Shown here piece after piece: positions 17,527 to 26,007 of a DNA stretch of 64,000 nt (its first letter is position 1; every line of letters starts with the position of its first letter). This DNA is from DATKRB01 sp963794215 (lineage in GTDB: Bacteria > Actinomycetota > Acidimicrobiia > Acidimicrobiales > RAAP-2): positions 124,001 through 188,000 of the forward strand of contig CAWCCQ010000001.1 in NCBI GenBank assembly GCA_963794215.1. Direction: 5' to 3'. Under the pieces are notes generated by a model. It saw only the letters and a program-made list of their open reading frames with translations. It had not been told where the DNA came from and ran no database searches. The translations under genes and the position numbers were made by a program.

Positions 17527-18309
17527 TCATGCGTCCGGCTCCTCAACCCCGAGGTCGGCCAGCAGTCGTGTGCGAAGGGCACCGAAGGCCTGGTTGGCCC
17601 GATGGCGGGGATGGGGTACGTCGACTTCGACGTCGGTGACCAGCCGGCCGTCGCGGAGCACCAGGATGCGGTGAGCGAGCACGATGGCCTCGTCGACGTC
17701 GTGGGTGACCAGCAGCACAGCCGGCTGGTAGCGATCGCAGAGCTGAGCCACCAGTGCCTGCATCCGGAGCCGAGTGAGGGCGTCGAGGGCGCCGAATGGC
17801 TCGTCGAGGAGGAGGAGCTCGGGCGCGCGGACCAGCGAACGGGCCAGGGCGACCCGCTGCGCTTCGCCACCTGACAGCGTCAGGGGCCAGGCGTCGGCAT
17901 GGCTCAAGAGCCCTACCTCCCCCAACGCCCGCAGGGCCTCTGCCTTGGACGTCGTTTTGGCCCGCCGCCTCGAGCCTTCGAAGGACTGGCCGAGAACGAC
18001 ATTGCGCCAGACCGGCTTCCACGGCATGAGTCGCGGTTCTTGGAACACCACGGCTCGGCGCTGGGGCACGGTGATGGATCCCCGGATCCCGTCATCGAGC
18101 CCGGCAAGCGCCCGCAACAGCGTGCTCTTGCCGGTGCCACTCTGTCCGAGCAGGGCGACGAACTCCCCCGGCCGGATATCGAGATCGATGCCGGCTAGCA
18201 CCGTCCGGCCGGCGAACGACCTCCGGACACGGCGCACGGAAACTGCCGGACCGCATCGGACCATGGCTGGCGCCACCAGCTCCGCCGTTGGTTCCTGGGT
18301 CACGGTCAT
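17527..18309 (-). CDS. ssuB: sulfonate/nitrate/taurine-type ABC transporter ATPase
   Basis: 260 residues. Walker A GQSGTGKST is at ~55-63, the Q-loop in VVFQEPRLMPWKPVWRNVVL (the 'PRLMPW..V..N' motif is diagnostic of SsuB/TauB/NrtD), signature LSGGEAQRVALARSL, Walker B LLLLDEPFGALD and H-loop LLVTHDVDEAI. The start overlaps the permease stop by 4 bp (ATGA at 18306-18309). It energises import of sulfonates or related anions with the downstream-encoded permease and the SsuA-like binding protein. The gene order ssuA-ssuC-ssuB sits between two copies of a desulfurisation module. It is intact, unlike its permease partner. Confidence 0.92.
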   Translation of the reverse strand: MTVTQEPTAELVAPAMVRCGPAVSVRRVRRSFAGRTVLAGIDLDIRPGEFVALLGQSGTGKSTLLRALAGLDDGIRGSITVPQRRAVVFQEPRLMPWKPVWRNVVLGQSFEGSRRRAKTTSKAEALRALGEVGLLSHADAWPLTLSGGEAQRVALARSLVRAPELLLLDEPFGALDALTRLRMQALVAQLCDRYQPAVLLVTHDVDEAIVLAHRILVLRDGRLVTDVEVDVPHPRHRANQAFGALRTRLLADLGVEEPDA

Positions 18310-19176
18310 GTCCCGTCAAAGGCGCGCCGCCAGGCCAGGGCGCGCTTCTCGAGGGCGCGGACGATGAGGTCCCCACCCAGACCGAGCAGGGCATAGATGA
18401 TGAGGCCAACGAAGATGACATCGGTCTCGAAGAACTGCTGGGCCTGGGTCATCAGGAAGCCAATGCCCGACGAGGCATTGAGCTGCTCGCTGACCACCAG
18501 CGCGATCACGGCCACACCGAACGAGGTACGAAGCCCCACAAGCACGCTCGGCAGGGAACTCGGAAGGACGACGTGCCGGATCATCCCCCACCTCGAGAGC
18601 CCTAGGGTCTTGCCGGTCTCGACCAACCGTTCATCGACGTTCCTCACCCCGGAAAAAGTATTCAAATAGATCGGAAAGAAGCTCCCGAAAGCGATGATGA
18701 GCACCTTCGGAAGCTCCCCTATGCCGAACCACAGGATGAAGAGGGGGATCAGCGCGAGGATCGGCATCGTCTTGACCATCTGGAGCGGGGCGTCGATCAG
18801 AATCCTCCCCCAGCCGGAACAGCCCCGAAACGACGCCAAGAAAGGCCCCCGCGGTCACGCCAATCGCCAGCCCGATGCCCATACGGGCCATCGAGATCCC
18901 AAGGTTCCGCAGCAACGATCCGTTGGCCAACAGCGTCCATAATGTGTCGAGGACCTGCCATGGCGACGAAAAAGTCTTCTCGTTGAAGAGGCCGGTGCTC
19001 GCGCCGATCTGCCACAACGCGATCACCGCCACCGGAGTGACGGCCCTCCGCCACCGCCTCCGCCGGCGCTTGGTCACGAGCTGCAGGTCGTCGTCGTCAC
19101 CATCATCGGACAGGACCACCGGGGCCTGAGCCGGCAGCGCGGCCGAGGCTGCCGCTACGTTGGTCGTCGTCGTCAT
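18306..19176 (-). pseudogene. ssuC: SsuC-type sulfonate ABC permease (one frameshift)
   Basis: The gene starts at 19176 with a cytosolic Arg-rich stretch, then VTPVAVIALWQIGASTGLF and SMARMGIGLAIGVTAGAFLG. Around 18805-18815, in a CTGGGGGAGG stretch, the frame changes, and the rest reads ILIDAPLQMVKTMPILALIP, FILWFGIGELPKVLIIAFGS and LPSVLVGLRTSFGVAVIALV, ending at 18306. The combined product is a normal SsuC/TauC permease of about 290 residues with the EAA-like loop (ETGKTLGLSRWGMIRHVVLP). Because the ATPase and binding protein are intact and the shift lies in a G run, a sequencing indel is plausible. If the shift is real, the importer is dead. Confidence 0.87.
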
Positions 19177-19200
19177 GGTGATGGCGCTCCCCCTTTCCCG

Positions 19201-20220
19201 CTACTTCACCTTGTCGAGATCGATGGTGTTGGCCGCGATGTTCACCTGCTTGGGGATGCCCCCTGCCTTGTAGAAGAAGTTCGCGACGGTCTGGAGCTGC
19301 TTGTCCACGGCCGGCGTGATCGGCCTCGGCACGACCAGCTGGTCGTTCGAGTAGGTGACCTCCGGGGCAGCGAAGTGGTCAGCGGCGATGAGCGCCGTGT
19401 CGTAGGCGCCCGGATTCTTGATCTCCTTCGCGGATTCGGCGGCGATCGCACCCTCGACCACTTTCAGTAGGTGGGGATACTTGCCGGCGAAGGAGTCGCT
19501 CACCACCGAGATCGTGTCGTTCTGGGCCCCGACCTGCCCCCCATCGACCAGAACCTTGGCGTCGTCGTTCTGCTCGGCCAGCGGGATGAACGTGGCAAAA
19601 GTGGACCAAGCGTCCACGTCACCGGCCTGGAACGCTGCGTTCCCAGCCGGAGCGAGAAGGAAGTCCTGCTTGACCGAGGTGATCGGGACGTGGTTGTGGG
19701 ACAGCGCCTGCAGCAGCATGTACTGGCCAGATCCCGCCTGGTTCACGGCCACCGTCTTGCCTTCGAGATCCTTGACCGAGGTGATCGGGCTGCCCTTCTT
19801 GACCAGGATTGCCTCGCCGGACTGCGTGTCGGGTCCGTACGAGAAGAGCTTGATCGGCGCATTGCCCGCCAGCGCACCAGCGGTTGCGGTAATGCTGCCG
19901 GCGGCGAAGTCGATCGCATTTCCCTCGAGTGCCTCAATGGCCGGCGCCTCGGCGGTGAAGTTCCCGACCGCCTCGGCCGTGGCCCCCAGGGGCTTGAGCG
20001 CCTTGGCCATCGACCCGTCGGCGATCGCCAGTTCGGCGGCGCTCGTGCCCTCCGAGCCCTCGAAGCGGACCACCACCCCATGGTCGTTCTCGGTCGTGGA
20101 GGCGCCCGATGCCACGCCGACGCCGACCGGGACGACCGTGGAGACGGCGACTAAGGCGCCGGCAGCGGCCGCGAAGCGAGCGGCGCGGTGAGTGGCAGAA
20201 ATACGGCTCGTGGGTCTCAT
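19201..20220 (-). CDS. ssuA: SsuA-like sulfonate ABC transporter substrate-binding protein
   Basis: 339 residues from the ATG at 20220, with AGGAAGG about 12 bases upstream. An N-terminal signal (ATHRAARFAAAAGALVAVST, then VASGAS) targets it outside the membrane; no lipobox Cys is seen. The body has the periplasmic-binding-protein type II signature VKDLEGKTVAVNQAGSGQYM and domain-swap region QAGDVDAWSTFATFIPLAEQ, standard for SsuA/TauA/NrtA relatives. It delivers sulfonates or similar anions to the SsuC/SsuB pair. AT-rich sequence (ATATGACTTACTACATCGG) at ~20310-20330, in the 128 bp between this gene and the preceding DszB-like gene, may include a promoter. Confidence 0.9.
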   Translation of the reverse strand: MRPTSRISATHRAARFAAAAGALVAVSTVVPVGVGVASGASTTENDHGVVVRFEGSEGTSAAELAIADGSMAKALKPLGATAEAVGNFTAEAPAIEALEGNAIDFAAGSITATAGALAGNAPIKLFSYGPDTQSGEAILVKKGSPITSVKDLEGKTVAVNQAGSGQYMLLQALSHNHVPITSVKQDFLLAPAGNAAFQAGDVDAWSTFATFIPLAEQNDDAKVLVDGGQVGAQNDTISVVSDSFAGKYPHLLKVVEGAIAAESAKEIKNPGAYDTALIAADHFAAPEVTYSNDQLVVPRPITPAVDKQLQTVANFFYKAGGIPKQVNIAANTIDLDKVK

Positions 20221-20348
20221 ACGGAGAAATCAACCTTCCTTGGTGTTCCGGCTCCGCCGGGGGGAATTGGCGACCCATCTCGAGTAGTGAGGGAGGGCCC
20301 GACCGTCTTAAATATGACTTACTACATCGGTATTATTGTATTACAGAT

Positions 20349-21452
20349 TCATGACGGTCTGTCAAGGACATCTGGTCCCTCGTTGTCACCCCGGTCACGC
20401 ACTGGCCGCCCTGCCGCGAGCAACTCGCGGGCTTCGATCAACGGCTCATACGCCGCCCAGGCGTGGACGTCGACGTGCGCCTCCAAGAACCCCTGGCCCA
20501 GCAGGAACTGCTCCTGCTGGGCCAGGAGCTCGAGGCGTTCGTCGGAGAGGTCGGGGTGCAGCGAGAGATGGAAGTCCCCCCGGTACGCCGCTTTCACGCC
20601 CTCGGCCCCCGCTCCGGTCTCCGCTTCTAGGAGCGTGCTGAGCTCGGCCCGGTGGGTGGTCGCCCAATCCGATGTCTCGAGGAGAACTGCGAGGAAACGA
20701 GCCACCACGTCCGGGCGAGCGTCCAGTAGCGACTGGTGCACGGTGATCGGCCGGGGCGTTCCGTTGTTCACACGCAGCCGTCGGTCCTCGAGCCTGTCGA
20801 GGTCGAGGAGCACCCGGGCGCCCACCGCGGCGCTGGCGTCGACCGCCGCCGCGCCTTTCACGTAGACCGCGTCGACCTCGTCGGCCACGAGGGCCTCGAG
20901 TTCTGGTTGCCACCCGTTGGCCCGACTGACCGCCACCATTGCCCCCCCAGTACCCTCGCCGCCTTGCGGTCCGTAGGCATCGCCCGCCGAGCGAGGCGCC
21001 ACATCGACCGCGACGACGTCGTTGAGGCTGAGCCCGACGCTGCGGAGCGCCCCAGAAAATCCGTGCAGCGCCATCGCCCGCCAGAAGTCCACGGTCGGAC
21101 TCCTTCGATCAGGCACCGCGACCCGACGACCCCGCAAGTCACCGACGCCCTCTAGGACCGAGTCATGCCGGACGACGATGGCTTGGCGCTCCTCGATCCA
21201 GGTCAGACCGATGAGCCGGGTGGCCTGCCCGCGCGAGCGGGTCCATAACGCCGGGACGTTGCCCCCCTCGCGAAATAGTGTCGCCAGGCCGTGCTCGAAG
21301 TGATGCCCCGCCAATGGGCCCCCGGGCTGGTCCTGGAGGGACGAGACCACGATGCCGTCCGGACCGAACTCCTGATCGAACCGGCCGAGGTCCGCGGCAA
21401 TACCCGTCGCGGTCGGAACAGGGCACCGCGTGAACCAGAATCTCGGCCACAT
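20349..21452 (-). CDS. DszB-like sulfinate desulfinase, module B
   Basis: 367 residues from an ATG at 21452. The putative catalytic residues of DszB are conserved: Cys10 in FTRCPVPTA, His51 and Arg61 in HHFEHGLATLFREGGNVPAL (spacing of ten, as His60/Arg70 in DszB). It shares RRLRVNNGTPRP and DFHLSLHPDLSDERLELLAQ with the module-A paralogue and has no signal peptide. Immediately upstream, a GTG at 21501 overlaps the aldolase stop (GTGA), but its frame does not reach CPVP without a shift, so either the native N-terminus is 16 residues longer with a frameshift or the internal ATG is used. The inferred role is release of sulfite from an organic sulfinate; substrate unknown. Confidence 0.75.
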   Translation of the reverse strand: MWPRFWFTRCPVPTATGIAADLGRFDQEFGPDGIVVSSLQDQPGGPLAGHHFEHGLATLFREGGNVPALWTRSRGQATRLIGLTWIEERQAIVVRHDSVLEGVGDLRGRRVAVPDRRSPTVDFWRAMALHGFSGALRSVGLSLNDVVAVDVAPRSAGDAYGPQGGEGTGGAMVAVSRANGWQPELEALVADEVDAVYVKGAAAVDASAAVGARVLLDLDRLEDRRLRVNNGTPRPITVHQSLLDARPDVVARFLAVLLETSDWATTHRAELSTLLEAETGAGAEGVKAAYRGDFHLSLHPDLSDERLELLAQQEQFLLGQGFLEAHVDVHAWAAYEPLIEARELLAAGRPVRDRGDNEGPDVLDRPS

Positions 21453-21497
21453 CTCGACCGTCGGCCAAGCTCAGGAGGTCGCCGGAGGCTGCGACGC

Positions 21498-22211
21498 TCA
21501 CGGCAGCAGCCCCTTGCCGCGCGCCTGTTCGGTCAGGTCGGACATTGCGAACTGTTGGACCAGCACACCAGGCCCGAAGGGCTGTGAGCCGCCCAGGGCC
21601 TCGGCCAGGAGCTGCAACCTGGCCCCCTCCTCCAGTAGGACGATGTCCTCTGCGGTCGACAACAGGCCCTGACGCCCCCAGACCGTCGCACCGCCGTTGG
21701 CCTCAAGGGTGGCGAAGTGGTCGGGATCCTGTTCGAGTACACCCAAGATAAAGTCGTCTTCCCGCTGGGTGCGGTCGATGTAGATCGGAAGCTCGCGCAC
21801 CAGGTGGAACCGTTGCACCGGGACGTAGTTAATCGGCAGGGTCCGGTGGCTCTGTGCCCAGGCGCCCAGATGGGGGGCATGCACATGGACCACCGTGGTG
21901 ACATCCCCGTGCCGCTCAAAGATGCTGCGGTAGCGATGCACACCCGGACCGGCTCCGGCCGCACCCCGATAGACCGTGCCGTCGAACCCCACCACCGCCA
22001 CCTTGGGCCGTTCGTCCCGGTGGAACGGCCCGGGGTCATTGGCGAGCACCAGGATGTCCTCGCCCGGAATCCGTTCGTAGATGCCAACGGTTCCGTAGGC
22101 CGTCGACGTGCCGGTCTCCCGGAGTCCGCGGAGTACCAGGGCGGCGTTCGCTGTCAGCTCGTCGACGAAGGCCGTGGCGGCGGCTCCCAGCGCGGGCTCG
22201 GTGATGGTCAT
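21498..22211 (-). CDS. class II aldolase/adducin-domain protein, module B (intact)
   Basis: 237 residues from the ATG at 22211, preceded by GGGAGGAA. Family features: the metal-binding VVHVHAPHLGAW (two His), a second conserved region VPVQRFHLVRELPIYIDRTQ, and a C-terminal helix ARLQLLAEALGGSQPFGPG. It lies between an SsuD-type monooxygenase and a DszB-like desulfinase, in the same order as the module-A copy. Class II aldolase-fold enzymes are cytosolic, usually Zn or Mn dependent. Known members include fuculose-phosphate aldolase and methylthioribulose-phosphate dehydratase; the sequence does not point to either. A role in handling the desulfonated carbon product is a contextual guess. Confidence 0.85.
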   Translation of the reverse strand: MTITEPALGAAATAFVDELTANAALVLRGLRETGTSTAYGTVGIYERIPGEDILVLANDPGPFHRDERPKVAVVGFDGTVYRGAAGAGPGVHRYRSIFERHGDVTTVVHVHAPHLGAWAQSHRTLPINYVPVQRFHLVRELPIYIDRTQREDDFILGVLEQDPDHFATLEANGGATVWGRQGLLSTAEDIVLLEEGARLQLLAEALGGSQPFGPGVLVQQFAMSDLTEQARGKGLLP

Positions 22212-22257
22212 GGCAGTGGTTCCTCCCGAATCTCGGTGTGCACTCGTTCTGGTCGGC

Positions 22258-23439
22258 TCATACCGCCTCGAGTTGCCGGGTAGGGGCTTGCTTGCCCCGC
22301 ACCAGCGGCAGCACCTCCTCGCCGACGCGGTAAGCCTCCTCGAGGTGGGGAACGCCGGCCAGGATGAAGGCGTCCACCCCGAGGGCGATGAGATCGCTCA
22401 AGCGTTCGGCGGCGTTGGCGTAGTCGCCGACGATCCCCAGCGCGGGTCCGCCCCGCAGGAGGTTGAACCCGGACCAGATGTTGGGGGCGATGATCAGGTC
22501 CTTGTAGTCGGTCGCGTGCTCAGGACGGAATCCCGCTTGTCGTTGGGCCCCTACCGAGTCTCCTGCTGGGCCTTCCGGCGAGGACGTGATGCCGGGATAC
22601 CCGCCATAGATCGCTTTGAGCCGGGCGTCGTCGACGGCTTCCCAACCCCGTCGGACCTCTTCCCAGGCCTCCTCTTCGGTGGGTCGAGCCAGCACGTCGA
22701 CCCGCACCGCGAAGCGAGCCTCACGGCCCAGCAGTGCCGTTCGCTCGCGCACTTGTTCGAACTTGGTCCGCAGGGCATCGAACGGCTCGAGCCAGGAGAG
22801 GTAGTAGTCGGCGTGCCGGCCGGCCGCCGCCACTGCCGCGTCGGACGACCCGGAGAAATAGATCTCGGGGAACTCCTGCCGAGCCAGGGGTTCGGGAAGG
22901 CCCCCGCCCTCGACCTGGAAGAACCGCCCGTCATAGGTGAACGGGGGCTGCTTCCAGACACCCTTGTGCACATCGAGGAACTCGGTGGTGCGAACATAGC
23001 GATCGTCGTGGTCGATCTTGTCCCCCCACCACAGCTGGGCCGGGCCGCCACCACCGCTGATGATGTTGTAGACCACCCGGCCGTCGCTGGCCCGCTGCAA
23101 ACTCGCCGCCATCCGGGCCGCGTGGACCGGGTTCAAGAACCCCGGCTGAAAGGCGATCATGAACCGCAGGGTCCTGGTCTCTCGGGCCAGCGCTGACGAA
23201 ATCACCCAAGGGTCATCGGTATGCGGGAACGATGGAAGCAGCGCGCCGTAGAAGCCCGAGATCTCCGCCGCCCGTGCAATGTCAGCCATGTGGTCGAGAT
23301 ATTCGAACTGGTCGGGCGCTCCGCCCCGGAGACCGGGCGTGATGCTCCCCCGCTGGGTGGGGCTCCAGTCCCCGCGGGTGACCTGCTGCCGCAGAGACCC
23401 CTTGTCCCCATGGGTCGGGATACGCCAGTAGATGTCCAT
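22258..23439 (-). CDS. SsuD-type FMN-dependent sulfonate monooxygenase, module B
   Basis: 393 residues, close to the 380 of E. coli SsuD, from the ATG at 23439 with GAGAGAGG upstream. The family pattern is clear: MDIYWRIPTHGDKG at the start, ALLPSFPHTDDPWVISSALA, GRVVYNIISGGGGPAQLWWG, EIYFSGSSDAAVAAAGRHAD, IAPNIWSGFNLLRGGPALGI and ILAGVPHLEEAYRVGEEVLP. It belongs to the bacterial luciferase-like superfamily and should need FMNH2 from a separate flavin reductase, which I do not see in the window. It is co-directional with the second SsuD-like gene, the aldolase and the desulfinase, with gaps of under 50 bp, so an operon is very likely. Confidence 0.93.
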   Translation of the reverse strand: MDIYWRIPTHGDKGSLRQQVTRGDWSPTQRGSITPGLRGGAPDQFEYLDHMADIARAAEISGFYGALLPSFPHTDDPWVISSALARETRTLRFMIAFQPGFLNPVHAARMAASLQRASDGRVVYNIISGGGGPAQLWWGDKIDHDDRYVRTTEFLDVHKGVWKQPPFTYDGRFFQVEGGGLPEPLARQEFPEIYFSGSSDAAVAAAGRHADYYLSWLEPFDALRTKFEQVRERTALLGREARFAVRVDVLARPTEEEAWEEVRRGWEAVDDARLKAIYGGYPGITSSPEGPAGDSVGAQRQAGFRPEHATDYKDLIIAPNIWSGFNLLRGGPALGIVGDYANAAERLSDLIALGVDAFILAGVPHLEEAYRVGEEVLPLVRGKQAPTRQLEAV

Positions 23440-23478
23440 CGATCGGTACCTCTCTCGCTCTCGTCGCGTGTCGATGCG

Positions 23479-24552
23479 TTAGACGGCTTGACGGTTGCGC
23501 AGTTCGTCCCCCGACAGGAGGGGGGCGATGTGCTCGACGAACCGGTAGGCCTCCTCGATTCGCGGACTCGCCTCAAGGAAGAACACTTCGATGCCGCCGA
23601 CGCCTGCGTTGCTTAGGTAGGCCGCCACCTGTTCGTAGCTACCTACGAGCCCGGTCGAGGCCACCTGACCGAAACGACGGAAGCCGGCAAAGGTCTCCGG
23701 CCCGACCACCTGCTCGTCGAACTCCTCGCGCGATCCGGCACCCGCTTCGGACCACAAGAGCCAAGCGTCGTTCCACGCCTCCGTGGCGGTCTCCCGAGCC
23801 AACACACTCAGCCGGAGACCATGGCGCAGCTGACGGCCGTTAGCTGCGGCCTGGCGGTTCAGCGATGCACGGAGCGCGTCGAGCTCGTCTGACGGGCCCA
23901 CCTCCCAGACGTGCAGGTCGCCGTGCGTCGCCGAAAGCGCCAGGGCCTCGGCGGTCGTCCCTGACAAGGAGACCGGCGGCCGGGGATACCGGGTCAGCGG
24001 GTCGCCCAAGCCGCCGCCCTCCACCTCGTAGAACCGTCCTCGGAAGGTGACGTCGGAGGCTCCCCAGATACTGGACGCGATCTCGAGAAACTCAGCCGCC
24101 CGCTCGTAGCGGTCGGCGCCCTCCACTCGGTCGCCGAGTCGCCGCGCCACGACGGGGTCCTCGTCGACTACAAGCTTCCACGCAAACCGGCCGCGGGAGA
24201 GGCGCTGGAGCGTGGTGGACATCTTGGCGGCGTAGACCGGGGTGGCGAAAGCCGGCGCGAACTCAGTAACGAACGTCAATCCTGGTATCTCGCGGGCGAG
24301 CGCCGCCGCGACAATCCACGATTCCTCTCCCTCGGGATCAAAGGGCACAAGCACGCCGGCGAATCCAGAGACGGCTGCTGCACGAGCGACCTGGGACAGG
24401 TGGTCGAAATTGCCGTAACGGCCGGACCGCACGTCATGAACGACCGGCGCATGGCGAGCGCCCTTGCTCCAGTCACCGCGGTTCTTCGCTCCAGTAGGCA
24501 CACCGCGGCCGTCCCCCTGGCTGGGCAGCGTCCAGAAGTACTCGGCGGTCAT
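23479..24552 (-). CDS. second SsuD-like FMN monooxygenase, module B (operon leader)
   Basis: 357 residues from the ATG at 24552, with GGAG about 12 bases ahead; the longer frame to 24657 lacks a ribosome site and would run into the divergent promoter. Features: EYFWTLPSQGDGRGVPTG, LVPFDPEGEESWIVAAALAR, RGRFAWKLVVDEDPVVARRL, VEGADRYERAAEFLEIASSI and EASPRIEEAYRFVEHIAPLL. It is a luciferase-like monooxygenase of the SsuD/NtaA type, distinct from the 22258 paralogue. As first gene of the minus-strand operon it is divergent from the IclR regulator across a ~185-bp control region that holds a palindrome. Likely role: flavin-dependent oxidation of the imported organosulfur substrate. Confidence 0.92.
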   Translation of the reverse strand: MTAEYFWTLPSQGDGRGVPTGAKNRGDWSKGARHAPVVHDVRSGRYGNFDHLSQVARAAAVSGFAGVLVPFDPEGEESWIVAAALAREIPGLTFVTEFAPAFATPVYAAKMSTTLQRLSRGRFAWKLVVDEDPVVARRLGDRVEGADRYERAAEFLEIASSIWGASDVTFRGRFYEVEGGGLGDPLTRYPRPPVSLSGTTAEALALSATHGDLHVWEVGPSDELDALRASLNRQAAANGRQLRHGLRLSVLARETATEAWNDAWLLWSEAGAGSREEFDEQVVGPETFAGFRRFGQVASTGLVGSYEQVAAYLSNAGVGGIEVFFLEASPRIEEAYRFVEHIAPLLSGDELRNRQAV

Positions 24553-24651
24553 CGGATGGTCAATCTCCTCGGTCGACAGAACGCGGCCAACCAGCTGGGC
24601 GGCGTCCCAATTGCTGATCAGCGATGTAGTTGATCGGATTACTAAGGATTC

Positions 24652-24662
24652 CCACATTGTGG
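24652..24662. promoter_or_regulatory. palindrome CCACATTGTGG in the IclR/desulfurisation divergent region
   Basis: CCACA-T-TGTGG is an 11-bp perfect dyad located between the divergent SsuD-like and IclR genes, flanked by GGATT and ATTAG. The location and symmetry suit an IclR operator or a -10/-35 overlap, but a single site is weak evidence. Confidence 0.4.
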
Positions 24663-24736
24663 ATTAGGCTTCGAACGCTGTCAAGCGCTCTTATCCACTG
24701 CTACCGTCGCTCCGGCGACCACCGGGGAGATGGCCA

Positions 24737-25525
24737 GTGCACGTAGAAGCGGTCACCGCGGGGATTGAGCGTGACCATGCTGGCGGCGCACAGGCGGTGA
24801 CTCGGGCGCTGGCGGTGCTGGCGTGTTTTCGTGATGGTGCGCCGGACCTGGGGGTGTCCGACATCGCCCGGGCCCTCGAGCTCAAGACCAGTACCGCGCA
24901 CCGCTTGGTCCGGACGCTGCTCGGTGCCGGCTTCTTGGAACAGGACGCAACGACCAGCCGCTACCGGTTGGGCAACGCCCTGGCCGAATACGGCCAAATT
25001 GTCTACCACCAGCGTCGCATCCACCTGGTCCTGCCCTACCTCGAGTCGCTCTCACGGGCCACCGGCGAGAACGCGGCGCTGGCCGTCCGGCACGGTTCCG
25101 ACGCCCTGCTCCTGAGCGGCATCCAGCCGCCCTGGACCGAGACTCGGGAGGTCACCGGGGTCCGGCTCCCCCTTCACGCCAGCGCCATGGGCAAGGTTTT
25201 GTTGGCGTGGTCCGACGGCCAGGAGGTCACGCTCGCGCAGATCGGCCCGCTGACGGCGGCGACCGAGCGCACCATTACCGACCCCGTCGAACTCCGCGAG
25301 GAGCTCGAGCGCACCCGGAAGGCCGGGTTCGCCCTGAGCGATGAAGAGATGAGTCCGGGGATCCGCACGGTGGCCGTCCCGGTGCTCGACGACGCAGATC
25401 ATGCGGCCTTCGCGCTCGCAGTTCGGGGGCCTCTCGACCATATAACTGCGGCCCGGATCCCGTCGATCGTCAAATGCGCCCGAACGACCGCGGCATCGAT
25501 CCGAACGACCCTTCTCGGGCACTGA
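24737..25525 (+). CDS. IclR-family transcriptional regulator
   Basis: 262 residues from a GTG at 24737. The N-terminal winged helix (VTRALAVLACFRDGAPDLGV, IARALELKTSTAHRLVRTLL) and the IclR effector domain (YLESLSRATGENAALAVRHG, VRLPLHASAMGKVLLAW, GFALSDEEMSPGIRTVAVPV) are both complete. It is transcribed away from the desulfurisation operon, and the divergent position makes it the obvious candidate regulator, probably sensing a pathway substrate or sulfur status. IclR proteins act either as repressors or activators; the sequence does not say which. It is the only intact regulator in the sulfur island; the XRE gene at 30.6 kb is frameshifted. Confidence 0.94.
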   Translation: MHVEAVTAGIERDHAGGAQAVTRALAVLACFRDGAPDLGVSDIARALELKTSTAHRLVRTLLGAGFLEQDATTSRYRLGNALAEYGQIVYHQRRIHLVLPYLESLSRATGENAALAVRHGSDALLLSGIQPPWTETREVTGVRLPLHASAMGKVLLAWSDGQEVTLAQIGPLTAATERTITDPVELREELERTRKAGFALSDEEMSPGIRTVAVPVLDDADHAAFALAVRGPLDHITAARIPSIVKCARTTAASIRTTLLGH

Positions 25526-25606
25526 GGCTCCTGCTGGATTGCGTCTCGACGTCTCATTTACGGGGAACATCACTCGAGGTGAGCTCTCTGGACTTCGAGG
25601 CATCGA

Positions 25607-25909
25607 CTACTTCTTGATGCGCAGCGGGGGAATCGCGGACCACGGCTCGTTCCCCCGGGGCCGCCGGCGAAGCAGCTGACCGAAACCATCGTCTCCCACA
25701 ACAAACTGGACCTTCGGCAGCTCAACACACTCCTGGGAAGCGAGCCGGCCTGTGGCCACGGCACTGCGATCGGATTGATTGGTGAACCCATCGACGGCCA
25801 ACCGGCCGTCACCAAGCCACAAGGGGTCGAATCTGGCAGCGACCTGCGCGGCGCCACTCGGAATACCGCCTCGGGTCGAGCCGTAGGGAGAGATGCGATG
25901 CGCCTAGTG
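25607..25909 (-). pseudogene. unidentified C-terminal gene remnant
   Basis: The frame between the stop at ~25910 and the stop at 25607 reads like genuine protein (ISPYGSTRGGIPSG, AARFDPLWLGDGRLAVDGFT, VQFVVGDDGFGQLLRRRPRG) but has no plausible start. I do not recognise the family. The rest of 25526-26007 shows no gene. Confidence 0.3.
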
Positions 25910-26007
25910 GAACAGAATCTTCTACGTGGCTGGGGTTGGGTGCGAAGGACGGGTGTCGCAACGTCAGGCGTAAGGGTGAGCGACCGCTGGCGCCCACTGG
26001 TCGCACC

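Noticed and set aside
17481..17870. N-terminal extension of the module A DszB-like frame
   Set aside because: These residues are an alternative frame of the SsuB ATPase; the ATG at 17480 is the sensible start.
16425..21452. Reading the two DszB-like proteins as extra SsuA-type binding proteins
   Set aside because: No signal peptide or lipobox, and the Cys-Pro-Val-Pro plus His-x9-Arg pattern of DszB is conserved in both; still worth a phylogeny.
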